Shown: one piece after another, positions 28,801 through 35,100 of the stretch
Position numbering within the stretch: position 1 is the stretch's first letter
Layout: each line of letters opens with the position of its first letter
Assembly (NCBI GenBank): GCA_049965775.1
Contig: JBMFVX010000012.1
Coordinates: 1-38,874, forward strand
Reading direction: 5' to 3'
Length of the DNA: 38,874 bases
From: JABEVB01 sp049965775
GTDB lineage: Bacteria; Planctomycetota; Phycisphaerae; WQYP01
The notes under the pieces: generated by a model
Databases searched by the model: none
The model's input: the letters and a program-made list of their open reading frames with translations, nothing else
Told to the model about the DNA's origin: nothing
Made by a program: the position numbers and the translations under genes

Positions 28801-28960
28801 TAATCTTCAAAAAGTGCCGCCGATTGCCGTCCAACCACTCCGAGGCGCGGTTTGGAAACTCACGCGCCACAAACTGGCGAAACTCCGGCGTATCAGCCAG
28901 TTCATCCAGGCTGTGCCAGTAGGCCGATCCGGTAAGTTGATCTGATTTTAATGATGGCAT
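25850..28960 (-). CDS. actB: Alternative complex III iron-sulfur subunit B (molybdopterin-oxidoreductase-like fused to ferredoxin)
   Basis: A 1036-residue protein. A twin-arginine signal (Arg47-Arg48 in NRRHFLK) is followed by a hydrophobic stretch ending in a lipobox LAGC (Cys66). A large domain derived from molybdopterin oxidoreductases (about 70-750) follows. The C-terminal ferredoxin-type domain (about 775-960) has four cysteine groups: CIGCSACVVAC, CMQCETAPCEAVCP, CIGTRYCANNCP and CTYCVQRI with CAQACP. That equals three 4Fe-4S and one 3Fe-4S cluster in known ActB. Family knowledge says the large domain has lost the cofactor. The ATG at 28960 lies inside the last heme-motif codons of actA, so the genes overlap by 13 bases; a TTG at 28969 is the alternative start. 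Confidence 0.96.
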   Translation of the reverse strand: MPSLKSDQLTGSAYWHSLDELADTPEFRQFVAREFPNRASEWLDGNRRHFLKIMAASFALAGLAGCRRWPEEQLAPYAHRPANRDPGTPVHYNTGMDLGGYGQGMRITSVDGRPIKVDGNPDHPFNKGGSDIYGQASVLNVYDPDRSRSVLKKPAAGEAVVSTWAEFAAFWRSHASGLADGQGVMVLSGASSSPSVADMKARLLKAWPQAKWFEYEAVSYDNARSGAMLAFGRPLRVMPRLDRAAVVLSLDFDFLVGNPCSVKLARDFVAGRRLTDPTTGALAQSMNRLYVIEAGNSTTGSYSENVEHRMPVAAQDVLASLCQIALELTQQGLSLEASIPSPKLAPLDTAKAAAIAADLLANKGRSVVVVGNRQPAQVHALAAAINTALQANGRTVEYFEDPEPQRPHHFAAISQAASLLHSGKVSTLIILGGNPAYNAPADLQFAQAIAKAATTIHYGDYADETAKLCTWHLPASHYLENWGDVRSADGLVGIVQPLIEPIFGGKSVIEVLAMLTGDAVSSGYEIVQRTLGMPSTGWKWKKSLFDGYVEGTAWSPVVPTLTGGPVASAATALLETFEKNSLSVHNLEIVFQQDTRLYDGRFANNGWLQELPDPMTRMTWDNPALVSPKTAAALGLDPYKTKLVKLHIGGRELTIAPYVLPGQPEYTVTLLLGYGRTKAGNVGNGVGFNTYSLRTTEAMDFESGATIAATDEDYRLASVQNHHIMSAPSLEAIGDRAPKLIQQATFAELLANPSLKHEKRVVVPLYEAHHYNTGYQWGMSVDLTSCIGCSACVVACQAENNIPIVGKHQVLMGREMQWIRIDRYFRGTSAHQPESVHQPVMCMQCETAPCEAVCPVGATSTSADGINMMAYNRCIGTRYCANNCPYKVRRFNYLDWNSGTLKDQYQVNLLRAPMNDLTAMQKNPQVSIRMRGVMEKCTYCVQRIETARVVAERQGNRRIRDGEVTPACAQACPTQALVFGDIRDKASRVAVLQDQARSYGLLNDILGTVPRTRYLPRISNPNPAMGAAEYTGLGSE

Positions 28961-29676
28961 GTTTGACAATCCGTTAATAGCTTGGTGCTGGCAATCTTAT
29001 ACTTTTTAACCAAATACTTGCCGAGGTTTTTCGGCAGTTGCGATTCTTTAAGCCCCAGGTCGCGGGCAAGTTGAACCTTATTATTGGGGTTCCAGTTAAG
29101 GTTGGTGACTTCGTTGCGCGGCCGCAAATTTGGGCCGGGGTTGCGGTGGCACGCCAGGCACCACGCCATATTCAGGGGCTTGGCCTGATACACCTGGGTC
29201 ATTTCATTGACGCGGCCATGGCAGGTCAGACAGCTCACCCCGGCGTTTATGTGCGCGGCATGGTTAAAGTAAACATAATCCGGCTCGTCATTTACTTTGA
29301 TCCAGGGCACCGGCAAACCGGCCTTGCTCGCCGGACCCAGGCCGTAGCTGTCGCGAACAGGCTCGAGCTTTTTGCTCTTGGGGGCGATTTCCGCGTGACA
29401 GTTCAGGCAGGTTTGCGTCGGCGGAAGAGCGGCAAACGCCGCCCGCATCACGTCGGTGTGGCAGTAATAGCAATTGATGCCTAATTTTCCGGCATGTAAT
29501 GCATGGCTGAACGGCACCGGCTGCTTAGGGGAAAAGCCTACATTCAGCGTGCGGGCATTGGCACCATACCCCAGCAGAATAATGAGATAAACCGGCGCTA
29601 TCGCCAGAGTCGCAAGAAGGCCAAGCGTGGCCTTGTTAATCCACTTGGGGAACACAAACGGTGGCTTTTCACTCAT
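28948..29676 (-). CDS. actA: Alternative complex III pentaheme cytochrome c subunit A
   Basis: A 242-residue subunit with one N-terminal membrane anchor (about 16-37) and five CXXCH heme sites: 69-73, 90-94, 149-153, 173-177 and 237-241. The last is the extreme C-terminus (CQTCHH). Segments NVGFSPKQPVPFSHALHAGKLGINC and VYFNHAAHINAGVSCLTCHG are typical of ActA. The start at 29676 is preferred over 29757, which would add a Cys-rich stretch before the anchor; no strong ribosome site exists at either. It is the first gene of the act-cox operon, so the operon promoter must lie in 29677-30085. Confidence 0.93.
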   Translation of the reverse strand: MSEKPPFVFPKWINKATLGLLATLAIAPVYLIILLGYGANARTLNVGFSPKQPVPFSHALHAGKLGINCYYCHTDVMRAAFAALPPTQTCLNCHAEIAPKSKKLEPVRDSYGLGPASKAGLPVPWIKVNDEPDYVYFNHAAHINAGVSCLTCHGRVNEMTQVYQAKPLNMAWCLACHRNPGPNLRPRNEVTNLNWNPNNKVQLARDLGLKESQLPKNLGKYLVKKYKIASTKLLTDCQTCHH

Positions 29677-30085
29677 GTTTCTGCATCGTCCCAGTTTTGC
29701 CAGCCGCCCTGCATGCGGGCAATAGCACTGCATCATGGCCCGCGCGGGCCGGAGCATCAGCGATTAAGGGCGGCCCTTCATCCAAAAAACAAACAGCCCA
29801 ACACAGGCTTGCGCCTGCATTTTTCTGCCTGCTCTTAAGGCAAAATGAATGCCACCCCTCGAAGGTTGTGAAACTTTGCACAATCTTCTAGGTGAGAATC
29901 GTACAATCAGCCAACGCGGGAGTCAAATACCGGCGGCACGCCCGGCGCGCCATCCAGTGTGACCGGCCCATTTCAGACCAACCAGCCCGCCCGCCGCCCG
30001 CGCACCCATCGCGACCTTAAGCCCCATAACCGCCCCTATGCACATCGCTCTACCCGGCCGCTTTGTCATTATTTCGATCAAACTC
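29677..30085. other. Upstream region of the act-cox operon
   Basis: These 409 bases lie between the actA start and the rhamnosidase stop, with no supported gene. The half near actA is AT-richer and contains the CRP/FNR-like palindrome. The other half (about 29920-30050) is very GC-rich. No clear -35/-10 pair was found near the palindrome, so the start point of this important operon is unassigned. Confidence 0.5.
29866..29883 (-). promoter_or_regulatory. CRP/FNR-like inverted repeat upstream of actA
   Basis: An 18-base inverted repeat TTGTG-N8-CACAA. Read on the plus strand the core is TGTGA-N6-GCACA, one mismatch from the classical TGTGA-N6-TCACA site of CRP-type regulators. It is about 190 bases upstream of the actA ATG, in a non-coding AT-richer stretch. 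A regulator of the CRP/FNR family acting on a respiratory operon would be natural, but no such gene is present here and the site is predicted by eye. Confidence 0.4.
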
Positions 30086-31948
30086 TCACCTAATCACAAT
30101 ATGCTGCAGTCCGGCAGTCACGCCATGAATCACAACAACTTTGCCATCCCCCTGCGGTTCAATGCGTTTACCATTTAGCTCGACCACCTTGCCCCGCACC
30201 AGCGATGCAGGCAGTTGAATCCTCCCCGTCATTCCCGACGGCAATGTTACAGTCATACGAACGTCACGGCCGTTGCGGTGCCACGACTCGGCAATGGGTC
30301 CACGCACCGTCGGAACGGTGATTTTCGCCATTGCCAGATCACCCGGCTGCGGTGCAACCAGCGCTTTTGAAAAGCCGGGCGCTAAAGGCCTAATACCCAT
30401 CAGAAACCGCGGGATGATATTCGCGGGCGCCGATCCCCATACATGATTCCAGTCTTCATTGGGCTTCGAACGAAACGTCCAGGCTTCCGTAGTCATCGTC
30501 GAACCATCCTGCAGCATATGCATCCAACTGTGCCGGCTGTGGGAAGTCATCAGTTGCAGGGCGGCTTCGCCTCGACCGGCACGGTATAAAGCCTCAAGCA
30601 GGTATTGTGCCGGGTATACGCTGCATCGCATGCCCTGTTGCACCAGAAAATTGGCGATGCGGGATTGATCTGCCCGGGGAGCAAGCCCAAACGCCAGTGC
30701 AAAAAGATTGGCATGCTCTGAACTGTGCTTGGTGCCGATACCGTCAATGTATAAGCCGGTCGTGCGGTCCAGAAGCAGCCGATTCATCGTAGCCCGCAAC
30801 AGCCGGGCTCGCGATGCGAAAAAGCGTTGATCTTTCGTATGGCCCAACGCCCGGGCAATGCGTGCCATCAACACCAGACTGCGGTAGTGAAAAGCGTTAA
30901 CCACCGTATTGACTGGACGCATCACATAGCCATCACGCTGATCGGGCGGCCAATCAACAATATCGCGAATGGGCTTATGCCGATAGATGGAACGCAACAC
31001 CGTTTCGGGTACCGGCGGGCTAACCGTGCTGATCAGGCCATCGGGCCTTTCCAGCGCTACCAACGTTTTGGCCTTGAGTGCCGCATAGTTATCGCGGATA
31101 ACCGTTTTATCACCAGTGTACAAATAATCGTACCAGCCCAGGAGTACCGATTGCATGATCCACTCCGTCGGCCAGGTTGGATGATAGATAAGATAGCGAT
31201 CCGTCAGGGCCGGCAGCGTGGTGTCGGTCGTATTGGTAAACCAGTCGAGTTCGGCAATCAGATCATCCGCCTCATAGGGCCGTCGCTCCCGATTGCCATC
31301 GGCAAAAATGCCGCAGAAGCTCGTTGCCTCGATGCTGTGATGACACAAATGCCAAACCGCATTGAGCGTATCGCTGGAAGATGTAAACAAAGCAGCATGA
31401 CGGCTGAATGGATAATGCACACGAACCTGTATGACATCGCGGCTGGTCAGCTTCGACGGACTACCGATAATTTGCACATACCGAAAGGGCATAACCGCCC
31501 CAATGGTCGCAGGCATGCGTCTGGCGTCCGGGTGGGGCAACGCAACATCATAAAGGTGCAATCCGCGGCGAAGCACTATCTGGGTCTGATAAAATGCGAT
31601 GCAACCACCCGGATGCGAATCTACATGATCAGCGGGCGATTCCTTCTCACCCATCATAACGGTAACGCTTCGGCCCGCCGCAGGACTTGTTATGCGCAAT
31701 TGCAGTTTGCCAAACCAATCCAGGCCGAAATCCGCAAAGTAATCCCCTCCGCTTAAGCGGACTAATTTAACCGGATATCCAGGCTTGGCAATCAGTTGCA
31801 GCGGGCGTGCCGCCAACAGGCTCGATGAACCCCATACGCTGCAAAGTGATGTGACGCCAATGAGCCACAGTTTAAAAGGGGAAGTCCTGCCCAAAAGAAA
31901 TCGAACGAGTCGCATATGAAGCATCCTGACTGTTGCGTCTCCGCGCAT
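30086..31948 (-). CDS. Exported GH78-like alpha-L-rhamnosidase
   Basis: A 620-residue glycoside hydrolase of the six-hairpin (alpha/alpha)6 type. After a hydrophobic signal or anchor (about residues 26-48) comes a beta-sandwich part (about 50-185), then the barrel with the GH78 signature DGNRERRPYEADDL (about 217-230). Glu221 or Asp229 is the likely catalytic acid region. Further signatures are DWPPDQRDGYV and TTEAWTFRSKPNEDWNHVWGS, with the second acidic residues. A C-terminal beta domain (about 520-620) ends the protein. The family releases terminal rhamnose from plant or microbial polysaccharides. The start at 31948 has AAGGGG eight bases before it; the longer frame to 32035 has no such site. 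Substrate is inferred from family only. Confidence 0.85.
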   Translation of the reverse strand: MRGDATVRMLHMRLVRFLLGRTSPFKLWLIGVTSLCSVWGSSSLLAARPLQLIAKPGYPVKLVRLSGGDYFADFGLDWFGKLQLRITSPAAGRSVTVMMGEKESPADHVDSHPGGCIAFYQTQIVLRRGLHLYDVALPHPDARRMPATIGAVMPFRYVQIIGSPSKLTSRDVIQVRVHYPFSRHAALFTSSSDTLNAVWHLCHHSIEATSFCGIFADGNRERRPYEADDLIAELDWFTNTTDTTLPALTDRYLIYHPTWPTEWIMQSVLLGWYDYLYTGDKTVIRDNYAALKAKTLVALERPDGLISTVSPPVPETVLRSIYRHKPIRDIVDWPPDQRDGYVMRPVNTVVNAFHYRSLVLMARIARALGHTKDQRFFASRARLLRATMNRLLLDRTTGLYIDGIGTKHSSEHANLFALAFGLAPRADQSRIANFLVQQGMRCSVYPAQYLLEALYRAGRGEAALQLMTSHSRHSWMHMLQDGSTMTTEAWTFRSKPNEDWNHVWGSAPANIIPRFLMGIRPLAPGFSKALVAPQPGDLAMAKITVPTVRGPIAESWHRNGRDVRMTVTLPSGMTGRIQLPASLVRGKVVELNGKRIEPQGDGKVVVIHGVTAGLQHIVIR

Positions 31949-32062
31949 GACACATACCCCTTGCGAGCAAACAACCGCGGCGTTTGTGATCGCAGATGAT
32001 CTATGATGCAAGCCGCCATTGGCACAGTTTGCCATGCTGCATGCGCTGCATTCGTCGCATCG

Positions 32063-32587
32063 TCATTGCTGGCATAGGCCATTACGGTACGCAGCACGGC
32101 AGCAGACGTCAAGATGGGCTTTCAGTCGCTGTATACCGCATGCGATGGCTGCGGTCATTCGCATGAGGCTGGCGGCTATTGACATACGATGGGCGGCGAC
32201 AAAGCTCGCTGCCGCACCACCGGTTCCCGCGCCAATTAAAGGGAACGCAACCGATTTAAACCCGCGGGATGCCGCTAAACTCATCGCATTTCGGACCGAG
32301 TCGCGTACGGCCCGCTCCGAACTTCGCCACAACAGATTGATCCCCGCAACATGAATGATGGCCTTAAAGCGCAAGTTGCCGGCGGTTGTCAATACAGCCC
32401 CACCCAACGGTATGATGCCATGGTTTGCCAATTCGCGAAACGGGCCGTATCCACCTCGTCGCTTAATTGCTCGCGATACGCCTTGGGGCAGCAGCAGCCA
32501 CCATGGAAATATATTCCGGTTCCAGGCATTGACTATCACGTCAACATCTTGTTCAAGAAGATCACCATCTAAGATGGACACATCCAT
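32063..32587 (-). CDS. Macro-domain protein (ADP-ribose binding)
   Basis: A 174-residue single macro domain. The core shows VSILDGDLLEQDVDVIVNAWNRN at the start, a VSRAIKRRGGYGPFRE segment, IPLGGAVLTTAGNL, IIHVAGIN and FPLIGAGTGGAAASF near the end. These match the adenine- and ribose-binding loops of the Appr-1''-p/macro fold, although VNAWNRN replaces the usual VNAAN. Such proteins bind or hydrolyse ADP-ribose conjugates. The tail after about residue 145 is Cys/Arg-rich. The start at 32587 places the fold at the N-terminus; no strong ribosome site is seen. It is divergent from tsaB with 226 bases between, and lies upstream of the rhamnosidase with a gap of 114 bases. Confidence 0.83.
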   Translation of the reverse strand: MDVSILDGDLLEQDVDVIVNAWNRNIFPWWLLLPQGVSRAIKRRGGYGPFRELANHGIIPLGGAVLTTAGNLRFKAIIHVAGINLLWRSSERAVRDSVRNAMSLAASRGFKSVAFPLIGAGTGGAAASFVAAHRMSIAASLMRMTAAIACGIQRLKAHLDVCCRAAYRNGLCQQ

Positions 32588-32813
32588 AGAGCCGAGGCCT
32601 CGCAAATACAAGTCCTACCGACGAGATGCTATCAAAGGTTGTGGGCCAAAGAAAGCAGGTGGTTCAGCGGCCGCGTAGCCTGCACCGCACCACCTGTGGG
32701 GTACACTCACATATCAATCGTAGAGATCTCGCGGCCGATGAATTGCCTTCGGTGCGCCCCGGATGCAGCTCCGGGGCATTTTCAACTGGCGCGGTTTGTT
32801 CTACACTTGCGGC

Positions 32814-33677
32814 ATGACGATACCACAGGCTACCTCACCCACTGCTCCCGCCGTACCCGATGCCCCCCCACCCACAACGCGAATTGTCGCCATTGAAACC
32901 AGCGGACGCATCGGCTCCGTCGCAGTCGCCTGCGGCCCGACGCTGCTGGCCCAGCGGGTCTTTCGCGAGCCTATGGGCCACGCTGCAGAGCTCATGCCGG
33001 CCATGAGCGACTTGTGCCATCAGCAAGGCTGGAGCGGCCGCGATATACAAGCGGTTTATCTATCCATTGGGCCGGGGTCTTTTACCGGCTTACGCATAGC
33101 TGTCAGCGTAGCCAAGGCTCTGCACTTGGCCACCGGCTGCCGCATTGTGGCGGTGCCCACAGTAGATGTGTTGGCCTATAACGCCCATACGCAAGGCCTG
33201 CATGTGATGGTGCTGCTCGACGCCAAGCGCGGCATGGTTTATGCCGCTCGCTATGCGCCGGCGACGCTGTGCCCCGGCGATCAAACTCCCGCCGGCGTTG
33301 CTGTTGGCAATCTCATTCGCACCAGCGGGCCTGAACTCGCCGACCCGGCGGCATATATTGCCCAAAGCCCCCGGCCCCTGGGCCTGCTGGGCGAAGCAAT
33401 AGATTATCACCGCTCGGCTATTAACCCGCTGCTGGCAAAAGATGTTGTAGAGTTCGACCGCGTGCTGTGGCCGGGCAGCGCCGCAGCCGTGCATGCTCTG
33501 GGTTGGCCGCTGGCCCAGCGCGGCCAATATGCCCTGCCCACGGCGTTAACGCCCATCTACATCCGCCCGCCCGAAGCGCAGGAAGTATGGGAGCGGCGGC
33601 ACGCGGCTGCGATAACCACCACGAGCACCGAGGGCGCCATGGCCGCCCCAAATCCAAAGGCCGAGCCGACACAGTAA
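32814..33677 (+). CDS. tsaB: tRNA threonylcarbamoyladenosine biosynthesis protein TsaB
   Basis: A 287-residue ASKHA-fold protein that acts as dimer partner and activator of TsaD in making t6A37 in ANN-decoding tRNAs. Signatures are IVAIETSGRIGSVAVACG near the start (about 24-41), MGHAAELMPAM and the hallmark SIGPGSFTGLRIAVSVAKALH. The length exceeds typical TsaB (about 230); the extra residues are an N-terminal Pro/Thr-rich leader and a C-terminal tail rich in Thr/Ala. The start at 32814 is chosen; the frame is open to 32763 but GC-rich and without a better site. The tsaD and tsaE genes are not here. Its last 300 bases are repeated as a pseudogene at 34679-34981. Confidence 0.94.
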   Translation: MTIPQATSPTAPAVPDAPPPTTRIVAIETSGRIGSVAVACGPTLLAQRVFREPMGHAAELMPAMSDLCHQQGWSGRDIQAVYLSIGPGSFTGLRIAVSVAKALHLATGCRIVAVPTVDVLAYNAHTQGLHVMVLLDAKRGMVYAARYAPATLCPGDQTPAGVAVGNLIRTSGPELADPAAYIAQSPRPLGLLGEAIDYHRSAINPLLAKDVVEFDRVLWPGSAAAVHALGWPLAQRGQYALPTALTPIYIRPPEAQEVWERRHAAAITTTSTEGAMAAPNPKAEPTQ

Positions 33678-33712
33678 GCACTACAACCTTCTGCGCAGCA
33701 GCCTGCTCACCA

Positions 33713-33796
33713 CGAGTTCCGCGCTCGCCCATCCACTGCCAGGCCCGCTTCGCCCATGGCTTCGGGCACGGTTGGATGCGTATGGTACATGCGGGC
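33713..33796 (-). pseudogene. Remnant of the lpd C-terminal end
   Basis: Read on the minus strand, 28 codons give a peptide matching the last 28 residues of the nearby dihydrolipoyl dehydrogenase at 19 positions, including the HxHPTxPEA and LAVDGR stretches around the active-site His-Glu. The stop of lpd (TAG) is TGG here. Nucleotide similarity continues outward to about 33690 and ends near 33797. There is no start or upstream part, so it is a dead fragment. It follows tsaB just as the real lpd end follows the tsaB remnant. Confidence 0.8.
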
Positions 33797-33936
33797 CTTT
33801 CGACCCGACCGCCCACGAAGAAAACACCGCCCCGACAAGGCCCCCCATCCTCGCCTTTGCCAATGCATCCTCTTTAAGCCTCAAACCACTGCAGATAAAG
33901 ACGACTCCCGCTGACTACATCAGTGGCACAACAAGT

Positions 33937-33958
33937 AGTATTATTGTACAATAGTACT
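33937..33958. promoter_or_regulatory. Palindromic operator with embedded -10 at the toxin-antitoxin start
   Basis: A 22-base near-perfect palindrome centred between 33947 and 33948, with core ATTGTACAAT and outer arms AGTA and TACT; only one pair mismatches. It ends one base before the toxin ATG. TACAAT at 33947-33952 matches a -10 hexamer at five of six, which would place transcription start at or next to the ATG. A weak TGGCAC at 33924-33929 is the only -35 candidate. The expected reading is autoregulation by the antitoxin or toxin-antitoxin complex. Confidence 0.6.
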
Positions 33959-33959
33959 C

Positions 33960-34355
33960 ATGAATATTGTGGTTGACACCAATATACTTCTCGCTGTTGC
34001 GATGGACGAGCCGGAGCGGGCTCAACTGGTTAAGGCAACCATTGACGCCGAGCTTATTGCCCCGGCAACGCTGCCATTTGAGGTTGGTAACGCCATCTCC
34101 GCGATGCTCAAACGCCGGTGTTTAACCATAGAACATGCCATGGCTGTTTGGGATGCGGTTTCGGTCATTCGCGTGAGACTGGTGGACATTGACCTGCGCG
34201 CGGCATTGGAGATGGCCGTCCACCATGAAATTTATGCCTACGATGCATACGTGTTACAATGTGGAAAGCAGATGCGCTGCCCGATTTTAACGCTCGACAT
34301 TGCCCTGCGACGCGTTGGTGTTAAATTGGGCCTGCATATTATGGAGGTCGCATGA
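33960..34355 (+). CDS. PIN-domain toxin, VapC-like
   Basis: A 131-residue PIN-domain ribonuclease. The four acidic residues of the metal site are visible: Asp6 (VVDTNILL), Glu41 (PFEVGNAI), Asp95 (YAYDAYVLQ) and Asp113 (LTLD). Relatives cut tRNA, rRNA or mRNA. It has no ribosome binding site; a -10 element ends eight bases before the ATG, so the message may be leaderless. Its stop overlaps the antitoxin start in ATGA. The toxin comes first, the reverse of usual vapBC order. It lies between two decayed repeats and is probably acquired. Confidence 0.88.
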   Translation: MNIVVDTNILLAVAMDEPERAQLVKATIDAELIAPATLPFEVGNAISAMLKRRCLTIEHAMAVWDAVSVIRVRLVDIDLRAALEMAVHHEIYAYDAYVLQCGKQMRCPILTLDIALRRVGVKLGLHIMEVA

Positions 34356-34597
34356 AGGTCTACACCTATTCTCAAGCGAGGCAGCAATTTGCCCGGGTGC
34401 TTAATACCGCACGCCACCAGACGGTGCTGGTACGACGACGTGGCGGTGAAGTTTTCCAGATTTCGCCGCATCGAACCGGAGCGTCGCCTCTTGACGTTAA
34501 ACCGGTACGAACCAAGGCCACCACCCGCGACATCCTCTCCGCAATTCATGCCGGGCGAAGCAGGGTTACAAATATCCGCCACTTAATATCCAAGTGA
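34352..34597 (+). CDS. Phd/YefM-like antitoxin
   Basis: An 81-residue protein. The N-terminal half MKVYTYSQARQQFARVLNTA and VLVRRRGGEVFQISP is the Phd/YefM fold (beta-strand, helix with the ARQ-F pattern, then two strands), which binds the operator. The C-terminal half (about 45-81) with TTRDILSAIHAGR should wrap and block the PIN toxin. Start ATG at 34352 overlaps the toxin stop by four bases, giving translational coupling. Expected to bind the palindrome at 33937-33958. Confidence 0.82.
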   Translation: MKVYTYSQARQQFARVLNTARHQTVLVRRRGGEVFQISPHRTGASPLDVKPVRTKATTRDILSAIHAGRSRVTNIRHLISK

Positions 34598-34603
34598 CAT
34601 CAC

Positions 34604-35100
34604 CGAAATGGAGCTTCAGCGGCCGCATATCCTGCACCGGGCCACCTGCGGGCCACAAGTCACATGCGAAACTTAAAGCCCCTGGGCCTGCTGAGCGAAG
34701 GAATAGATTTTCACCGCTCGGCTATTAACCCGCTGTCGGCAAACGATGTTGTAGAGTTTGATCGCACGCTGTGACCCGGAAGCGCTGCGGCGGTGCATGC
34801 CCTGGGCTGGGAGTTGTCGCTCAGGGGCGACTTTGCTGCAGCCGTCAAGCTGACGCCAACTTACATTCGCCCACCGGCGGCGCAGGAGGTTTGGGAGCGC
34901 CGACACGCAGCAGCGATAGCCACTACAAACACCGACATTGCTGGAATCGCCACAACTCCGCGGGCCAAGCCACCCCAATAAGTTCTGCCGGCTGCTGACT
35001 GCAGCCCAGAGTCACTACGAGTTCAGCGTGCGGCCGTCCACCGCCAAGGCCGCTTCGCGAATGGCCTCCGGCAGCGTGGGATGCGCATGGCACGTGCGGG
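34604..35100 (+). repeat. Copy B of the duplicated tsaB-lpd segment
   Basis: It begins with the block shared with 32650-32707 (about 34604-34667), then jumps straight to the tsaB 3' part at about 34672 and continues into the true lpd end to about 35100. About 650 bases corresponding to the tsaB promoter-proximal region and first two-thirds are missing. The 417 bases between the antitoxin and lpd (34598-35014) hold nothing else. Confidence 0.75.
34679..34981 (+). pseudogene. Decayed 3' third of tsaB
   Basis: In one frame it encodes a peptide matching the C-terminal 100 residues of TsaB (IDFHRSAINPL, DVVEFDRTL, PGSAAAVHALGW, YIRPPAAQEVWERRHAAAI). A TGA at 34772-34774 stands where tsaB has the Trp codon TGG. 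The frame ends in TAA at 34979-34981, at the place equivalent to the tsaB stop. Many differences are at third positions, so it seems to have diverged under selection before losing function. No start or N-terminal part is present. Confidence 0.85.

Larger units (their letters stand above)
32650..33797 (+). repeat. Copy A of a duplicated tsaB-lpd segment
   Basis: A stretch covering part of the tsaB upstream region, tsaB itself, and about 110 bases matching the end of lpd. It recurs in shortened form at 34604-35100. The upstream shared block (about 32650-32707) contains TTCAGCGGCCGC and CCTGCACC in both copies. The tsaB 3' part shows about 13 differences in the first 100 aligned bases by hand count; the lpd part is more diverged. 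Confidence 0.75.

Noticed and set aside
32647..32691. AGGTGGT...ACCACCT inverted repeat upstream of tsaB
   Set aside because: The loop is long and the arms are not kept in the second copy, so a functional hairpin is not supported.
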